Part shown: piece by piece, positions 1 through 8,644 of the stretch | How the letters are laid out: each line of letters begins with the position of its first letter | Position numbering within the stretch: position 1 is the first letter of the stretch | NCBI GenBank assembly: GCA_030424865.1 | Contig: JAUHVR010000002.1 | Span: forward strand, 186,001-250,000 | Reading direction: 5' to 3' | Length of the DNA stretch: 64,000 nucleotides | Source of the DNA: Alphaproteobacteria bacterium | GTDB lineage: Bacteria; Pseudomonadota; Alphaproteobacteria; Rhodobacterales; Rhodobacteraceae | The notes under the pieces: model-generated | The model's database searches: none | What the model saw: the letters and a program-made list of their open reading frames with translations, nothing else | What the model was told of the DNA's origin: nothing | Program-made: the position numbers and the translations under genes

Positions 1-822
1 GTCACGCTTGCCGTCGCCGGTGAAATCCACCGCAAGCGCCTGATACGAGGTCGGGATAAACTGGGTATGTCCCATCGCCCCGGCCCAGCTGCCGGTGAAA
101 TTGCTGACCTTCACATCGCCGCTTTGCAGGATGCGCAGCGCCGCGATCAGCTGCTGTTCAAAGAACCGCCCGCGCCGTCCGTCATAGGCCAGGGTCGCCA
201 GCGACCCGATCACCGGTTTGTCGCCCCGGAACGTGCCATAGGCGCTTTCCAGCCCCCAGATCGCCACCACAACCTCTTTGTCGACGCCATAACGCGCCTC
301 GATCCGGTCGAGCGTCTTGTTGTGTTTGCGCAGCGCCTTTTTGCCATTCGCGACCCGCGTGGAAGAGGCTGCGCTGTCGAGGTAATCCCAGATCGTCTTG
401 GTGAACTCGGACTGGTTGCGGTCGCGGCGCACCACCTCGGGGTCGTAACGCACGTTCTTGAACGCCTGGTCAAAGATCGAGGCGCTGATCCCGGCACGCA
501 GGGCGCGGGCGCGGAAGCCGCTGATCCAGGCCTCGAACCCTTTTTGGGTTGCAACCGGGATCACCTCGACCGGTTCGGGATCGGGCTGTGGCTGCGCCTG
601 AAAACCGGGGCGCACCGTCGGTCGTATCGACGTCAGCGGTGCCGCCCGTGACACGCTGTTCAACGCAAGAGACGCGGCTTGAACCACGGGGTCCACCGGG
701 TCAGCCGCCCGCGGTGCAGGTCTCATGATCGGCCGCAGCGAGGTTTCAACCGCACTGGCCCAGGCGGATGAAACCCCCAGGAAAACGGCCGTGGCCGTCG
801 CAAGAACCCTGCGCACCTGCAT
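1..822 (-). CDS. Lytic murein transglycosylase, MltB/SLT_2 family (3' truncated by window edge)
   Basis: The reverse frame is open from an ATG at 820-822 to the window edge, giving 274 codons without a stop. It starts with a signal peptide (MQVRRVLATATAVFLG...ASA), then a Pro-rich linker to about residue 85, then the MltB-type fold. The motif WGLESAYG places the catalytic Glu at residue 192, and AGAMGHTQF near the edge is the conserved second block. The family cleaves the MurNAc-GlcNAc bond of peptidoglycan in the periplasm, forming 1,6-anhydro ends. The first residues have no lipobox Cys, so a soluble periplasmic form is more likely than lipidated MltB. The C-terminal part, possibly with a peptidoglycan-binding domain, lies outside the window. 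Confidence 0.9.
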   Translation of the reverse strand, partial: MQVRRVLATATAVFLGVSSAWASAVETSLRPIMRPAPRAADPVDPVVQAASLALNSVSRAAPLTSIRPTVRPGFQAQPQPDPEPVEVIPVATQKGFEAWISGFRARALRAGISASIFDQAFKNVRYDPEVVRRDRNQSEFTKTIWDYLDSAASSTRVANGKKALRKHNKTLDRIEARYGVDKEVVVAIWGLESAYGTFRGDKPVIGSLATLAYDGRRGRFFEQQLIAALRILQSGDVKVSNFTGSWAGAMGHTQFIPTSYQALAVDFTGDGKRD

Positions 823-889
823 GTTGTACCCACTGCTTTTTGGTCTGTTTTCAGGAAGTCTAGCGCAGGTCTGCCCAATTCCAAAGCAA

Positions 890-1597
890 TCATGGGTTAA
901 TATCGCGATGCTCCGCCGATTGAGTGATCATCTCCATGTAGGCGCGCAGCAGCGGGATGCGTCCGGGACGAAAACTGTCGTCGGTGACATGCAGATCCGT
1001 CATCCGGTCCAGCCGAAAGGCGCGAAACCCTTCGCGCAACAGGCACCAGGACATGAGGCAGTGGCTCGATTCGAAAAAAGTTATGGTCAAGGGTTTGACG
1101 GATCGCACCGTCTGCGCGCCCCGTGCATCGCTGTAGCTAAAGCGCACGATACGCTCTTCCCAGACGGCCTGACGCAGCGCGTGCGGGTCGATGGTCGGTT
1201 TGGGCGGCGGGTAGAACCGATGGGCGCTGAGAACCGCATGCCGCAGGCGATGCGCCTGCCGGTCGGGCAGGCGGGCGCGCAGCTTGCCAAGTGCGGCTTC
1301 GGCTGCGCCTGCAAGCACCGGGTCGCCGATCTCGATCACCTCGCGCAGGCCCAGAACCAGCGCCTCCAGCTCGTTGTCCTCGAATGTCAGGGGCGGCAGG
1401 CTGGCGTCTTCGATCAGCGTGTAGCCAAACCCGGCCGCCCCGTCGATCACCGCACCCAGCCCACGCAGCGTCTCGATATCGCGATAAAGCGTGCGTTCGG
1501 ACACGCCGGTTTCCTGCGCCAGTGATTGCGCGGTTACAGGCGGGGTCAGGCGGCGCAGGGCCTGCATGAGCTGGAAAAGGCGATGGGTCCGGGACAT
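890..1597 (-). CDS. WYL-domain transcriptional regulator (YafY-like, DeoR-type HTH)
   Basis: A 235-residue protein. The N-terminal 60 residues form an HTH_11 winged helix (VSERTLYRDIETLRGLG). The C-terminal half carries a WYL-type ligand-sensing domain with the usual pattern (IVRFSYSD, then a VKPL strand and FRLDRM). The family represses or activates an adjacent operon in response to a small ligand. It diverges from the GST-like gene with 82 bases between the two starts, so control of that gene is the simplest inference. Length and domain order fit the short YafY-type members and nothing is missing. Confidence 0.88.
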   Translation of the reverse strand: MSRTHRLFQLMQALRRLTPPVTAQSLAQETGVSERTLYRDIETLRGLGAVIDGAAGFGYTLIEDASLPPLTFEDNELEALVLGLREVIEIGDPVLAGAAEAALGKLRARLPDRQAHRLRHAVLSAHRFYPPPKPTIDPHALRQAVWEERIVRFSYSDARGAQTVRSVKPLTITFFESSHCLMSWCLLREGFRAFRLDRMTDLHVTDDSFRPGRIPLLRAYMEMITQSAEHRDINP

Positions 1598-1679
1598 GTC
1601 CTGATCATATAACCACGTCCTGCCAGAAACTGACAGTAGGGCCCTTTAGATCAGCCGCAAAGATCAAAGGAGATTTGTG

Positions 1680-2408
1680 ATGCTGACCCTTCTAAGCCTG
1701 CCTGGAAACGCCAGTGAACCCAGCCTCAGCCCGTTCTGCGTCAAGGCGATGTGCCTGCTGCACATGTCGGGGGAGCCCTGGCAGGTGGAATATGTCATTG
1801 ACATGAGCAAGACGCCGCACGGCAAGCTGCCGGTGCTGCGCGGGGTGGATCGGCTGATCCCGGACAGCGGCTTTATCCAGACCTATTTGGCAGAGCGCGG
1901 CGCGGACTTTGCGCCGGGGCTGTCACGAGGCGACAGGGCGCAGGCCCATGCGTTGATGCGGATGAACGAAGAGCATCTGCGCGCCGCACTGGTGCATGAC
2001 CGCTGGCTGGAGGACGCCGTGTGGCAGCATTCGCGGGAAGACCTGTTTGCCATGGCCCCGGCCCCCCTCCGGCGGCTGATTTCCGGACGGGTGCGCAAGC
2101 AGGTGCGCGCGGCGATGAACGCGCATGGGATCGCGCGCTTCACGAGCCAGGAACGCGCGCTGAAGGTCGCCGAGGATCTGGAGGCGGTCGCCCGGCAACT
2201 GGGGGATCAAGAGTTCCTCTTTGGCGCGCAGCCCTGCTTTGCCGATGCCTCGGTCCTGCCGGTGCTGAGCATGGCGCGGGACCTGCCGGCCGATACGCCG
2301 CTGCGTGACCTGGTGCGGGGCAATGCGGCGCTGATGGCCTATGCCGACCGGGGCCGCGCGCGGCTATATCCCGATCAGGTCACCCACGCGATTTCCGCCG
2401 CCGCTTGA
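1680..2408 (+). CDS. Glutathione S-transferase-like protein (metaxin/Tom37-type N-terminal domain)
   Basis: A 242-residue protein with a thioredoxin-like N-terminal domain (SPFCVKAMCLL, KTPHGKLPVL with the cis-Pro, DSGFIQTYL) followed by an all-helical C-terminal domain with LFGAQPCFADASV. I chose the ATG at 1680 because AAAGGAG ends 7 bases upstream; a GTG lies one codon earlier. Members bind glutathione or related thiols, but the substrate cannot be read from sequence. The Cys in SPFC sits at the usual redox position. The 3' end overlaps the 3' end of convergent rnr by 29 bases. It is probably regulated by the divergent WYL protein. Confidence 0.82.
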   Translation: MLTLLSLPGNASEPSLSPFCVKAMCLLHMSGEPWQVEYVIDMSKTPHGKLPVLRGVDRLIPDSGFIQTYLAERGADFAPGLSRGDRAQAHALMRMNEEHLRAALVHDRWLEDAVWQHSREDLFAMAPAPLRRLISGRVRKQVRAAMNAHGIARFTSQERALKVAEDLEAVARQLGDQEFLFGAQPCFADASVLPVLSMARDLPADTPLRDLVRGNAALMAYADRGRARLYPDQVTHAISAAA

Positions 2409-4659
2409 CCTGGGTCTTGGCGCTCTTCTTCTTGGACTTCACCAGCTTGCGCTTGGGTGATCCTTTGCGCCCACCACCGCCCCGTCGCCGGGGTGTGCCG
2501 CGCCCCTGCGGCAGGTCCGCGTCTTCGAGCGTCAGAAGTTCCAGCCCGATGCCGCCCGTCACCGGTGCGGCGTCGGTCAGCTTGACCGTCACCCGCTGCC
2601 CCAGCGCGATCACCGTGCCGGTGTCGGCCCCCATGATCGAGCCCGTCTCGCGGTCGTATTCCCAGTATTCATTGCCCAGCCCCCGCATCGGGATCAGGCC
2701 ATCTGCGCCGGTTTCATCAAGCTTCACAAAGACCCCGAACTTGGCGATGCCGTTGATCCGCCCGCCGAATTCCGCGCCCACACGGTCGGACAGATAGCTG
2801 GCCAGGTAGCGGTCGGTCGTGTCGCGCTCGGCCATCATCGAGCGGCGTTCGGTGTCGCTGATATGCGCGGCCGTCGGCTCCAGCTTTTCGATGTCTTCAG
2901 GCGACAGCCCGTCGTCGCCCCAGCCGTGGGCGGTGACCAAACCGCGATGCACGATCAGGTCGGAATAGCGCCGGATGGGCGAGGTGAAATGCGCATAGTT
3001 CAACAGCGCTAGGCCAAAGTGGCCAAAGTTCTTGGGGCTGTAATAGGCCTGCGTCATGCTGCGCAGGGTCGCCAGGTTGATCAATTCGGCCTCCTCGGTG
3101 CCTGCGGCGTCCTTCAGCAGCCTGTTCAGATGGGCGGTCTTCAGAACCTGCCCCTTGGCCAGCGTCAGCCCCGCCGCGCCCGCCGTTTCGCGCAGGCTGT
3201 CCAGCTTTTCGGGCGAGGGCTCTTCATGCACGCGGAACAAGAGCGGGGTTTTCTTGGCGATCAGTGTCTCGGCGGCGGCGACATTGGCCAGCACCATGAA
3301 TTCCTCGATCAGCCGGTGCGCGTCGTAGCGGTCGGCAAAGTTCACCGAAGCAACGGTGCCATCTTCGGCCAGCACGATCTTGCGTTCGGGCAGGTCCAGC
3401 TCCAGCGGCTGCCGCCGGCTGCGCGCGTCGCGCAGGGCGTGGTAGGCGGCGTAAAGCGGTTTCAGAACCGGGTCGAGCAGCGGGGCGGTCTTGTCATTGG
3501 GGCTGCCGTCGATCGCCTCTTGCACCTCGCCATAGTTCAGCGAGGCCGGCGAGCGCATCAGCCCCCGCACAAAGCGGTGGGCAATCTTGTTGCCCTGGCT
3601 GTCGATGCGCATCTCGACGGCGATACAGGCGCGCGGCACCCCTTCGTGCAGGGAACACAGGTCGCCCGACAGCCGGTCGGGCAGCATCGGCACCACGCGG
3701 TCGGGGAAATAGCTCGAGTTGCCGCGCTTGCGCGCCTCGCGGTCCAGGGCGGATCCCGGGCGGATGTAGTGGGCGACGTCTGCGATGGCGACCCAGATCA
3801 CATGGCCGCCGGGGTTTTTCGGGTCCTCATCCGCATGAGCATAGCAGGCGTCATCGTGATCGCGCGCATCCGCGGGGTCGATGGTGATCAGAGGCAACGC
3901 GCGCAGATCCTCGCGGCCCGACAGGCCCGCGGGCTTCATGCTGTCGGCCTCGGCAATCACCGCGTCCGGGAAGGCGTCGGGGATGCCGTGCTGGTGGATC
4001 GCGATCAGCGAAACGGCGCGGGGCGCGCTGGGATCACCCAGCCGTGCCACGATGCGCGCTTTGGGCAGGCCAAGGCGGCCCTTGGGGCCCGCCTGTTCGC
4101 CCTCGACCAACTCTCCGTCTTTGGCCGAATGCGTGGCTCCGGCGGCGACGATCCATTCCTTGGCGTCGCCCTTGTCGATGGGCACGATCCGCCCGCCCTC
4201 GGCCCCCTTGCGGAAGATGCCAAGCACACGGCGCGGGTTGGTGCCGATGCGGCGGATCAGGCGGGCTTCGTAGGCGTGGTCGGCGTCCTGCACCTGCTGC
4301 AGCTTGGCCAGAATGCGGTCACCTTCGCCAAGTGCCGGGTCCGAGGCGCGGGTCAGGACCAGCACCACTGGCTCGACCCCCTCGCCGTGCCATTCCAGCG
4401 GGCGGGCAAACAGATCGCCATCTTCGTTCGGCGCCTTGACCTGCAACACGCTGACCGGCGGCAGGCGGTCGGGGTCGCGATAGGTCTTTTTACGTTTCTC
4501 CAGATGCCCCTCATCCTCAAGCTCGCGCAGCATCCGTTTCAGGTCGATGCGCGCCGCGCCCTTGATGCCAAAGGCCTTGGCGATGTCGCGCTTGGCCGAC
4601 AGCGTCGGGTTTTCGGTGATCCATTCAAGGATTTCGGACTTTGTGGGAAGGGTGCTCAT
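2380..4659 (-). CDS. rnr: Ribonuclease R
   Basis: A 759-residue RNase II-family 3'-5' exoribonuclease. In order: an N-terminal winged-helix region (1-70), cold-shock/OB domains, the RNB catalytic domain (about 245-590) with the metal-binding run DPADARDHDDA, an S1 domain (about 640-720, AKFGVFVKL), and a very basic tail rich in K, R and G. RNase R degrades structured RNA, including rRNA and mRNA decay intermediates. It is the last gene of a leftward group after dapE, an acetyltransferase and a DUF2064 gene, with 66 bases to the latter. The winged helix plus long basic tail separates it from RNase II. Confidence 0.96.
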   Translation of the reverse strand: MSTLPTKSEILEWITENPTLSAKRDIAKAFGIKGAARIDLKRMLRELEDEGHLEKRKKTYRDPDRLPPVSVLQVKAPNEDGDLFARPLEWHGEGVEPVVLVLTRASDPALGEGDRILAKLQQVQDADHAYEARLIRRIGTNPRRVLGIFRKGAEGGRIVPIDKGDAKEWIVAAGATHSAKDGELVEGEQAGPKGRLGLPKARIVARLGDPSAPRAVSLIAIHQHGIPDAFPDAVIAEADSMKPAGLSGREDLRALPLITIDPADARDHDDACYAHADEDPKNPGGHVIWVAIADVAHYIRPGSALDREARKRGNSSYFPDRVVPMLPDRLSGDLCSLHEGVPRACIAVEMRIDSQGNKIAHRFVRGLMRSPASLNYGEVQEAIDGSPNDKTAPLLDPVLKPLYAAYHALRDARSRRQPLELDLPERKIVLAEDGTVASVNFADRYDAHRLIEEFMVLANVAAAETLIAKKTPLLFRVHEEPSPEKLDSLRETAGAAGLTLAKGQVLKTAHLNRLLKDAAGTEEAELINLATLRSMTQAYYSPKNFGHFGLALLNYAHFTSPIRRYSDLIVHRGLVTAHGWGDDGLSPEDIEKLEPTAAHISDTERRSMMAERDTTDRYLASYLSDRVGAEFGGRINGIAKFGVFVKLDETGADGLIPMRGLGNEYWEYDRETGSIMGADTGTVIALGQRVTVKLTDAAPVTGGIGLELLTLEDADLPQGRGTPRRRGGGGRKGSPKRKLVKSKKKSAKTQVKRRRKSRG

Positions 4660-4725
4660 GCCCCTCCCGTATCACGCGCGCGGGGCGGCGTCATTGCGAA
4701 TCTCGGGGCGCGTCTCCGAGCGCTT

Positions 4726-5307
4726 TCAGCGCGGCAGATCGGCGGCAGTGTCGACGTCGCGCAGGGTCTCGACCTGCGCGATCCGCAGACCGGGAAGCGA
4801 GGCCATGCTGTCGGTCAGCGCATGTTCGGTCGACCAGCGCACCCCTTGGAACAGGGTCGCAGGCGGGGGCGCGACGCGCTTCATCCCGACCAGCCAATAG
4901 CCGCCGTCCGGGGCGGGGCCAAAGACGGCCTCATGATCCCCCAGCGCCGCAAAGGCGCGGGCGATCTGCGCTTTGCCGACGCCGGGGATATCCGCGCCGA
5001 TGATGCAGACCGGGCCGGGCGGCAGGCCGTTCAGCAGACGACCCATGCGGTCGCCAAGGTCGCCGGTGCCTTGCGCGATGCGCGGCAGATGCGCGGGCCA
5101 AACCCGGCTTTGCAGCCCCTCCTGGTCGGGGCTGACGGCCAGGATCAGCTCCCACCGGGGGTCCTGCAGGCGGCGCAGCAGGCGGGTGCATTGGTGGCGG
5201 AACCACCAGGCGGCGGGCACCATGCCGATGTCGCGCCCCAGCCGCGTCTTGACCCGTCCGGGATGCGGCTCTTTCAGCATCACCACCAGCTGCGCGCGCG
5301 CTGTCAC
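4726..5307 (-). CDS. TIGR04282/DUF2064 family glycosyltransferase-like protein
   Basis: A 193-residue protein that matches the TIGR04282 (DUF2064) family, a GT-A-like nucleotidyl/glycosyltransferase fold. Visible marks are KEPHPGRVKTRLG near the N-terminus, a nucleotide-sugar-binding type loop, the acidic IIGADIPGV, and FGPAPDGGYWLVG in the second half. The family's activity is not established. Its ATG overlaps the acetyltransferase stop by 4 bases, which suggests translational coupling in the dapE operon. The shorter and frameshifted reading frames across it are shadows. Confidence 0.85.
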   Translation of the reverse strand: MTARAQLVVMLKEPHPGRVKTRLGRDIGMVPAAWWFRHQCTRLLRRLQDPRWELILAVSPDQEGLQSRVWPAHLPRIAQGTGDLGDRMGRLLNGLPPGPVCIIGADIPGVGKAQIARAFAALGDHEAVFGPAPDGGYWLVGMKRVAPPPATLFQGVRWSTEHALTDSMASLPGLRIAQVETLRDVDTAADLPR

Positions 5308-5726
5308 AAGGGCAGCTCCATCTTCCGGTGCGGGATGCCGACATCGTCATAGACAGCGCCAAATGCCGTGAAGCCAAGGCGTTCGTAGAAGGCCAGCGCA
5401 TGGGTCTGCGCGCCAAGGCGGACATGCGTGATACCGGGGCGTTCGCGGGCGACCTCGACCCCCTTCAGGATCAGACCGGCGCCCAGCCCCGTGCCCCGAG
5501 CCTCGGGGACAACACAGACCCGCCCGATCGTGGCGACCTTGTCATCAAACAGCAGGCGCGCTGTGCCGACGGGCAATCCGTTCTGACGGGCCAGCAGATG
5601 TACCGCCCGGGCGTCATCTGCGTCGTGGTCGTCTTCGGCCGGGATGCCCTGTTCCTCGACAAAGACGCGGAATCGCAGGGCGATGCAGGTGTCGATATCC
5701 GTGCTCTCTTGGATCTGCACGGTCAT
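5304..5726 (-). CDS. GNAT family N-acetyltransferase (ElaA-like)
   Basis: A 140-residue single GNAT domain. It begins with a pattern typical of ElaA-like members ([16 protein letters not shown]). The acetyl-CoA pyrophosphate loop is [14 protein letters not shown] (R/Q-x-x-G-x-G/A), followed by the late [11 protein letters not shown] strand. The acceptor substrate is unknown. It overlaps both neighbours by 4 bases (dapE upstream, DUF2064 downstream), so all three are almost certainly cotranscribed. I see no signal peptide or extra domain. Confidence 0.88.
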   Translation of the reverse strand: MTVQIQESTDIDTCIALRFRVFVEEQGIPAEDDHDADDARAVHLLARQNGLPVGTARLLFDDKVATIGRVCVVPEARGTGLGAGLILKGVEVARERPGITHVRLGAQTHALAFYERLGFTAFGAVYDDVGIPHRKMELPL

Positions 5727-6868
5727 GCGAAATAGTCCTTCAGAATGCGTGTGTAGATCGACTTGAGCTGGCCGATCTGCGCCACCTCGACCCGTTCGTC
5801 GACCTGGTGCATGGTTTTACCGACCAGACCAAACTCGACCACCGGGCAGTGGTGTTTGACAAACCGCGCGTCCGAGGTGCCGCCCGTGGTCGACAGCTCT
5901 GGCATGACGCCGGCTTCGGCCTCGACGGCCTTGCCGATCAGGTCCGACAACGGCCCCGGAGGTGTCAGGAAACTTTCGCCCGAGATCTTGACGGTCATCG
6001 TCGTTGTCGTGCCGAACTCGGCATCGACCTTGGCGGCTTCGCCCTGCAGCCATTCCGTCAACGAGGCCCCTGAATGCGCATCATTGAACCGGATGTTCAC
6101 AGCGCCCGAGCAGCTTGCCGGGATCACGTTTGTCGCGGGATTGCCGGTGTCGATGGTCAGGATCGCCAGCGTCGAGGCGTCGAAATGGTCTGTGCCTGCG
6201 TCCAATTCATGTGACCCCAGACGGTCCATCAGCCGCGCCATGGCGTTCAGCGGGTTGTTGGCGCGGTGCGGATAGGCGGAATGGCCCTGCACGCCCTCGG
6301 TCTTGAACCAGGCGGTCATCGAGCCGCGTCGCCCGATCTTCATCATCTCGCCCATGTGGTTGGGGCAGGTGGGTTCGCCCACCAGACAGGCCGACATCGC
6401 CTCGCCATTAGCGTCCATCCAATCCAGTAGGGCGGTGGTGCCGTCGATGGCATCGCCCTCTTCGTCACCCGTGATGGTCAGGATCACCGCGCCCTCGGGC
6501 GGTGTGTCGCGGACAAAGTCGATGGCCGCGGCGGCAAAGGCGGCCACGCCGGACTTCATGTCCGTCGACCCCCGACCGTACAGGAACCCGTCTTTCACCT
6601 CTGCGCCGAACGGGGGCATCGTCCAGTCGTCGGGGTTGCCCAAGGGCACCACGTCCGTGTGGCCGTTGAACCCAAAGGTCCGGGCATGCCCCTTGTCGCC
6701 CCACCGGGCGAACAGGTTGCTGACCTTGCCGCGATCCACGCGGGTGCAAGTGAAGCCTGCGGCCTCCAGCGCCTCTTGCAGAACACCCAATGCGCCGCCC
6801 TCTTCGGGCGTGACCGAGGGGCATTGGACCAGCGCGGCGGTCAGGGCGACGGGATCGGTGTTGGACAT
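5723..6868 (-). CDS. dapE: Succinyl-diaminopimelate desuccinylase
   Basis: A 381-residue M20 metallopeptidase-family enzyme that hydrolyses N-succinyl-LL-2,6-diaminopimelate to LL-DAP and succinate in lysine and peptidoglycan-precursor synthesis. Zinc-site motifs are clear: [26 protein letters not shown] with the catalytic Glu pair, and the late GKTMHQVDE His. I chose the ATG at 6866-6868 because GGAGG lies directly upstream and the length equals the family norm; the open frame continues upstream for about 117 codons with no family similarity. The 177-base gap to the divergent Hint gene should hold its promoter. dapD, asd and dapB occur elsewhere in the window. Confidence 0.96.
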   Translation of the reverse strand: MSNTDPVALTAALVQCPSVTPEEGGALGVLQEALEAAGFTCTRVDRGKVSNLFARWGDKGHARTFGFNGHTDVVPLGNPDDWTMPPFGAEVKDGFLYGRGSTDMKSGVAAFAAAAIDFVRDTPPEGAVILTITGDEEGDAIDGTTALLDWMDANGEAMSACLVGEPTCPNHMGEMMKIGRRGSMTAWFKTEGVQGHSAYPHRANNPLNAMARLMDRLGSHELDAGTDHFDASTLAILTIDTGNPATNVIPASCSGAVNIRFNDAHSGASLTEWLQGEAAKVDAEFGTTTTMTVKISGESFLTPPGPLSDLIGKAVEAEAGVMPELSTTGGTSDARFVKHHCPVVEFGLVGKTMHQVDERVEVAQIGQLKSIYTRILKDYFA

Positions 6869-6913
6869 GGGGCCTCCGGGTATCGTGTTGCTTTGGCAAT
6901 ACACTTCGCTTGC

Positions 6914-6928
6914 CGGTTTCGCAAACCG
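6914..6928. promoter_or_regulatory. Inverted repeat between dapE and Hint gene
   Basis: CGGTTT-CGC-AAACCG is a perfect 6-base-arm inverted repeat inside the 177-base divergent intergenic stretch. It could be an operator or a weak hairpin in the dapE leader. No known regulator motif is recognised. Confidence 0.25.
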
Positions 6929-7044
6929 CCGACCCGTTGAAATGAAGGGATTCTTTTTTGTCGGGCAGGCTGCTATAGCCAAGAAAACACACAAGAAATG
7001 GCGGACACAGGCAATCACGTCCGCACAGATGAGGTAACGAGGGT

Positions 7045-8139
7045 ATGAGTTGGATCGCAACATCCGGATTTCAGGGCGCGTGGTGCGCGCCTGATGTGTT
7101 CGAGGGGCTCGCCCCACATGACGCGACGCTGCTGACACGCGGCACCTTGATGGTCGAAGCCGAGCTTCAGCGCAGCAGCCGGCCCGATATGCTGTTGGAC
7201 CTGCGGCAAGGCGGGCCATGGCCCGCGCGCTTGTGCCTTGGTCGGCGCGGCGAAGGCACGGTCTGGCTGTATGCCAACCTGGGCGGTGCCGAGATGGCGG
7301 CCGAGCTGGAGCTGACCGGCAGCGCCCTTTGTGCGGGGCTTGTGCGTGTCAGTTTTGCCTGGGACGCGCCGCAGCGTTGGGGGCAGCTGGCGGTGGATCT
7401 GCCGGACGTCGGGCGGGTGCAGGTGTTCAAGACGCCCGCGCCTGCGCCGGTGCGGCTGGCCGACATTGCGCAATTCGTCAGTGACCGTGACAGTGCCCGG
7501 CGCCATGTCGGGCTGAACTGGTTCGCCTTTGCCGATCACATCGCGCCGGTGGGTCCGATGCCGGGGCTGTCCGGCGCCGCGCCGGTGGCCACACCCAAGG
7601 GCTATCGTCCGGCCCGGGATCTGCAGGCCGGGGACACCGTGATCTCGGCCAACGGAGACGTAGTGCCGGTTCTGCACCGCGCTGTCACAGTGATGCCGGC
7701 CCTGTCGGGTTTCCGGTCGGTGCGCATCCGCGCGCCCTTTGCCGGGTTGCAGCGCGACGTCGTTGTCGCGGCGCATCAGATGGTGCAGGTGCAGGGCGAC
7801 GAGGTCGCTTATCTCTTTGGTCAGGACCGCGCGCTGGTGCCTGCCGGTCTGCTGCTGGCCTCGGGCGCGGCACATGTGACGGCGGCCCAGCCGGTGGCGC
7901 ATTACGTGAACCTGGTGCTGCCCAATGCCGATCCGATCCTTGTGGCGGGTCTGCCGATGCAAAGCCTGAATCTGGGCCGCCTGCACCGCCACCCTGCCGA
8001 ACACGCGGCCAGCCTGTTGTCCGACTGCCCCCGCGCCCGGACGCCCGAGCACGGACCCGAGACCCTGCCCATTCTGGATGCAGGCCAGCTGCGCGCGCTT
8101 TTGGCCTCGCGGGCCTTTGCCGGGGTGGCGCGGCTTTAG
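7045..8139 (+). CDS. Hint-domain protein with degenerate catalytic N-terminus
   Basis: A 364-residue protein. Residues 1-170 form a beta-rich head without a recognised domain. The region from about 180 resembles the roseobacter Hint_2 (Hedgehog/intein) domain: [21 protein letters not shown], then [13 protein letters not shown], then a tail with [12 protein letters not shown]. The position where related proteins have Cys-Phe before the ATP-(R/K)-G strand reads [11 protein letters not shown], so the nucleophile is absent and autoprocessing is unlikely. No signal peptide is seen. It diverges from dapE. The end overlaps the convergent small gene by 4 bases. Confidence 0.75.
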   Translation: MSWIATSGFQGAWCAPDVFEGLAPHDATLLTRGTLMVEAELQRSSRPDMLLDLRQGGPWPARLCLGRRGEGTVWLYANLGGAEMAAELELTGSALCAGLVRVSFAWDAPQRWGQLAVDLPDVGRVQVFKTPAPAPVRLADIAQFVSDRDSARRHVGLNWFAFADHIAPVGPMPGLSGAAPVATPKGYRPARDLQAGDTVISANGDVVPVLHRAVTVMPALSGFRSVRIRAPFAGLQRDVVVAAHQMVQVQGDEVAYLFGQDRALVPAGLLLASGAAHVTAAQPVAHYVNLVLPNADPILVAGLPMQSLNLGRLHRHPAEHAASLLSDCPRARTPEHGPETLPILDAGQLRALLASRAFAGVARL

Positions 8140-8495
8140 TCGCCTTTGCCCTTGGGGACTTCGTCAAAAAACGGCGTGACCTGTGCGACGATGACCGCGT
8201 TTTCAGCCAAGGCGCGGTCCATCAGCGCGCGTTCGTCGGCCTCGATCACATGGCCCTGTGCCTCACGTTCGGCTGCGGTGCCATATCCGGTCACATCCAA
8301 GGGCGCCATGTCGGCCTGTTTCAGGATCGCCACACTTTCCCGCACCGCCTTAGCCTCGTCCACGCCCGAGGCATAAAGCATCAGCGCCGCCCCGGTCGCC
8401 CCCTTGGGCAGGCCGTCACCCGATTTGCGGCCAACCTCGACCAACAGTGTATAGACCTGTTGTTTCGACGGTTTCTTGTCTTTGCGCTTGTTCAT
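8136..8495 (-). CDS. Conserved-looking small hypothetical protein, 119 aa
   Basis: A 119-residue soluble, charged protein with no recognised domain. It begins with a Lys-rich stretch (MNKRKDKKPSKQQ) and is otherwise helical, with the segment GLPKGATGAALMLYASG near residues 28-44. There is no signal peptide, membrane segment or cysteine. It lies between two Hint-domain genes and is transcribed toward the first. Codon composition matches its neighbours and the frame is intact, so I treat it as real, but I cannot assign a function. Confidence 0.65.
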   Translation of the reverse strand: MNKRKDKKPSKQQVYTLLVEVGRKSGDGLPKGATGAALMLYASGVDEAKAVRESVAILKQADMAPLDVTGYGTAAEREAQGHVIEADERALMDRALAENAVIVAQVTPFFDEVPKGKGD

Positions 8496-8644
8496 GCCGG
8501 CGGCCTTAGCCCGTGGGTGCCGGATGGGTCAACAGCGGGTTGCGCGGGTTTGATTCAAATGCGTCCTGAAAAGGCCTTGGGTCCAAGGAATTTCGAAAGG
8601 CGCGACCGGTATCGGGGGAAAGCCAGCAACGGGACCCCAAGACG

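Noticed and set aside
3019-5352. 777-codon plus-strand open frame antisense to rnr and the DUF2064 gene
   Set aside because: It crosses two well-supported genes on the other strand and has no family pattern; high-GC third-position bias keeps such shadow frames open.
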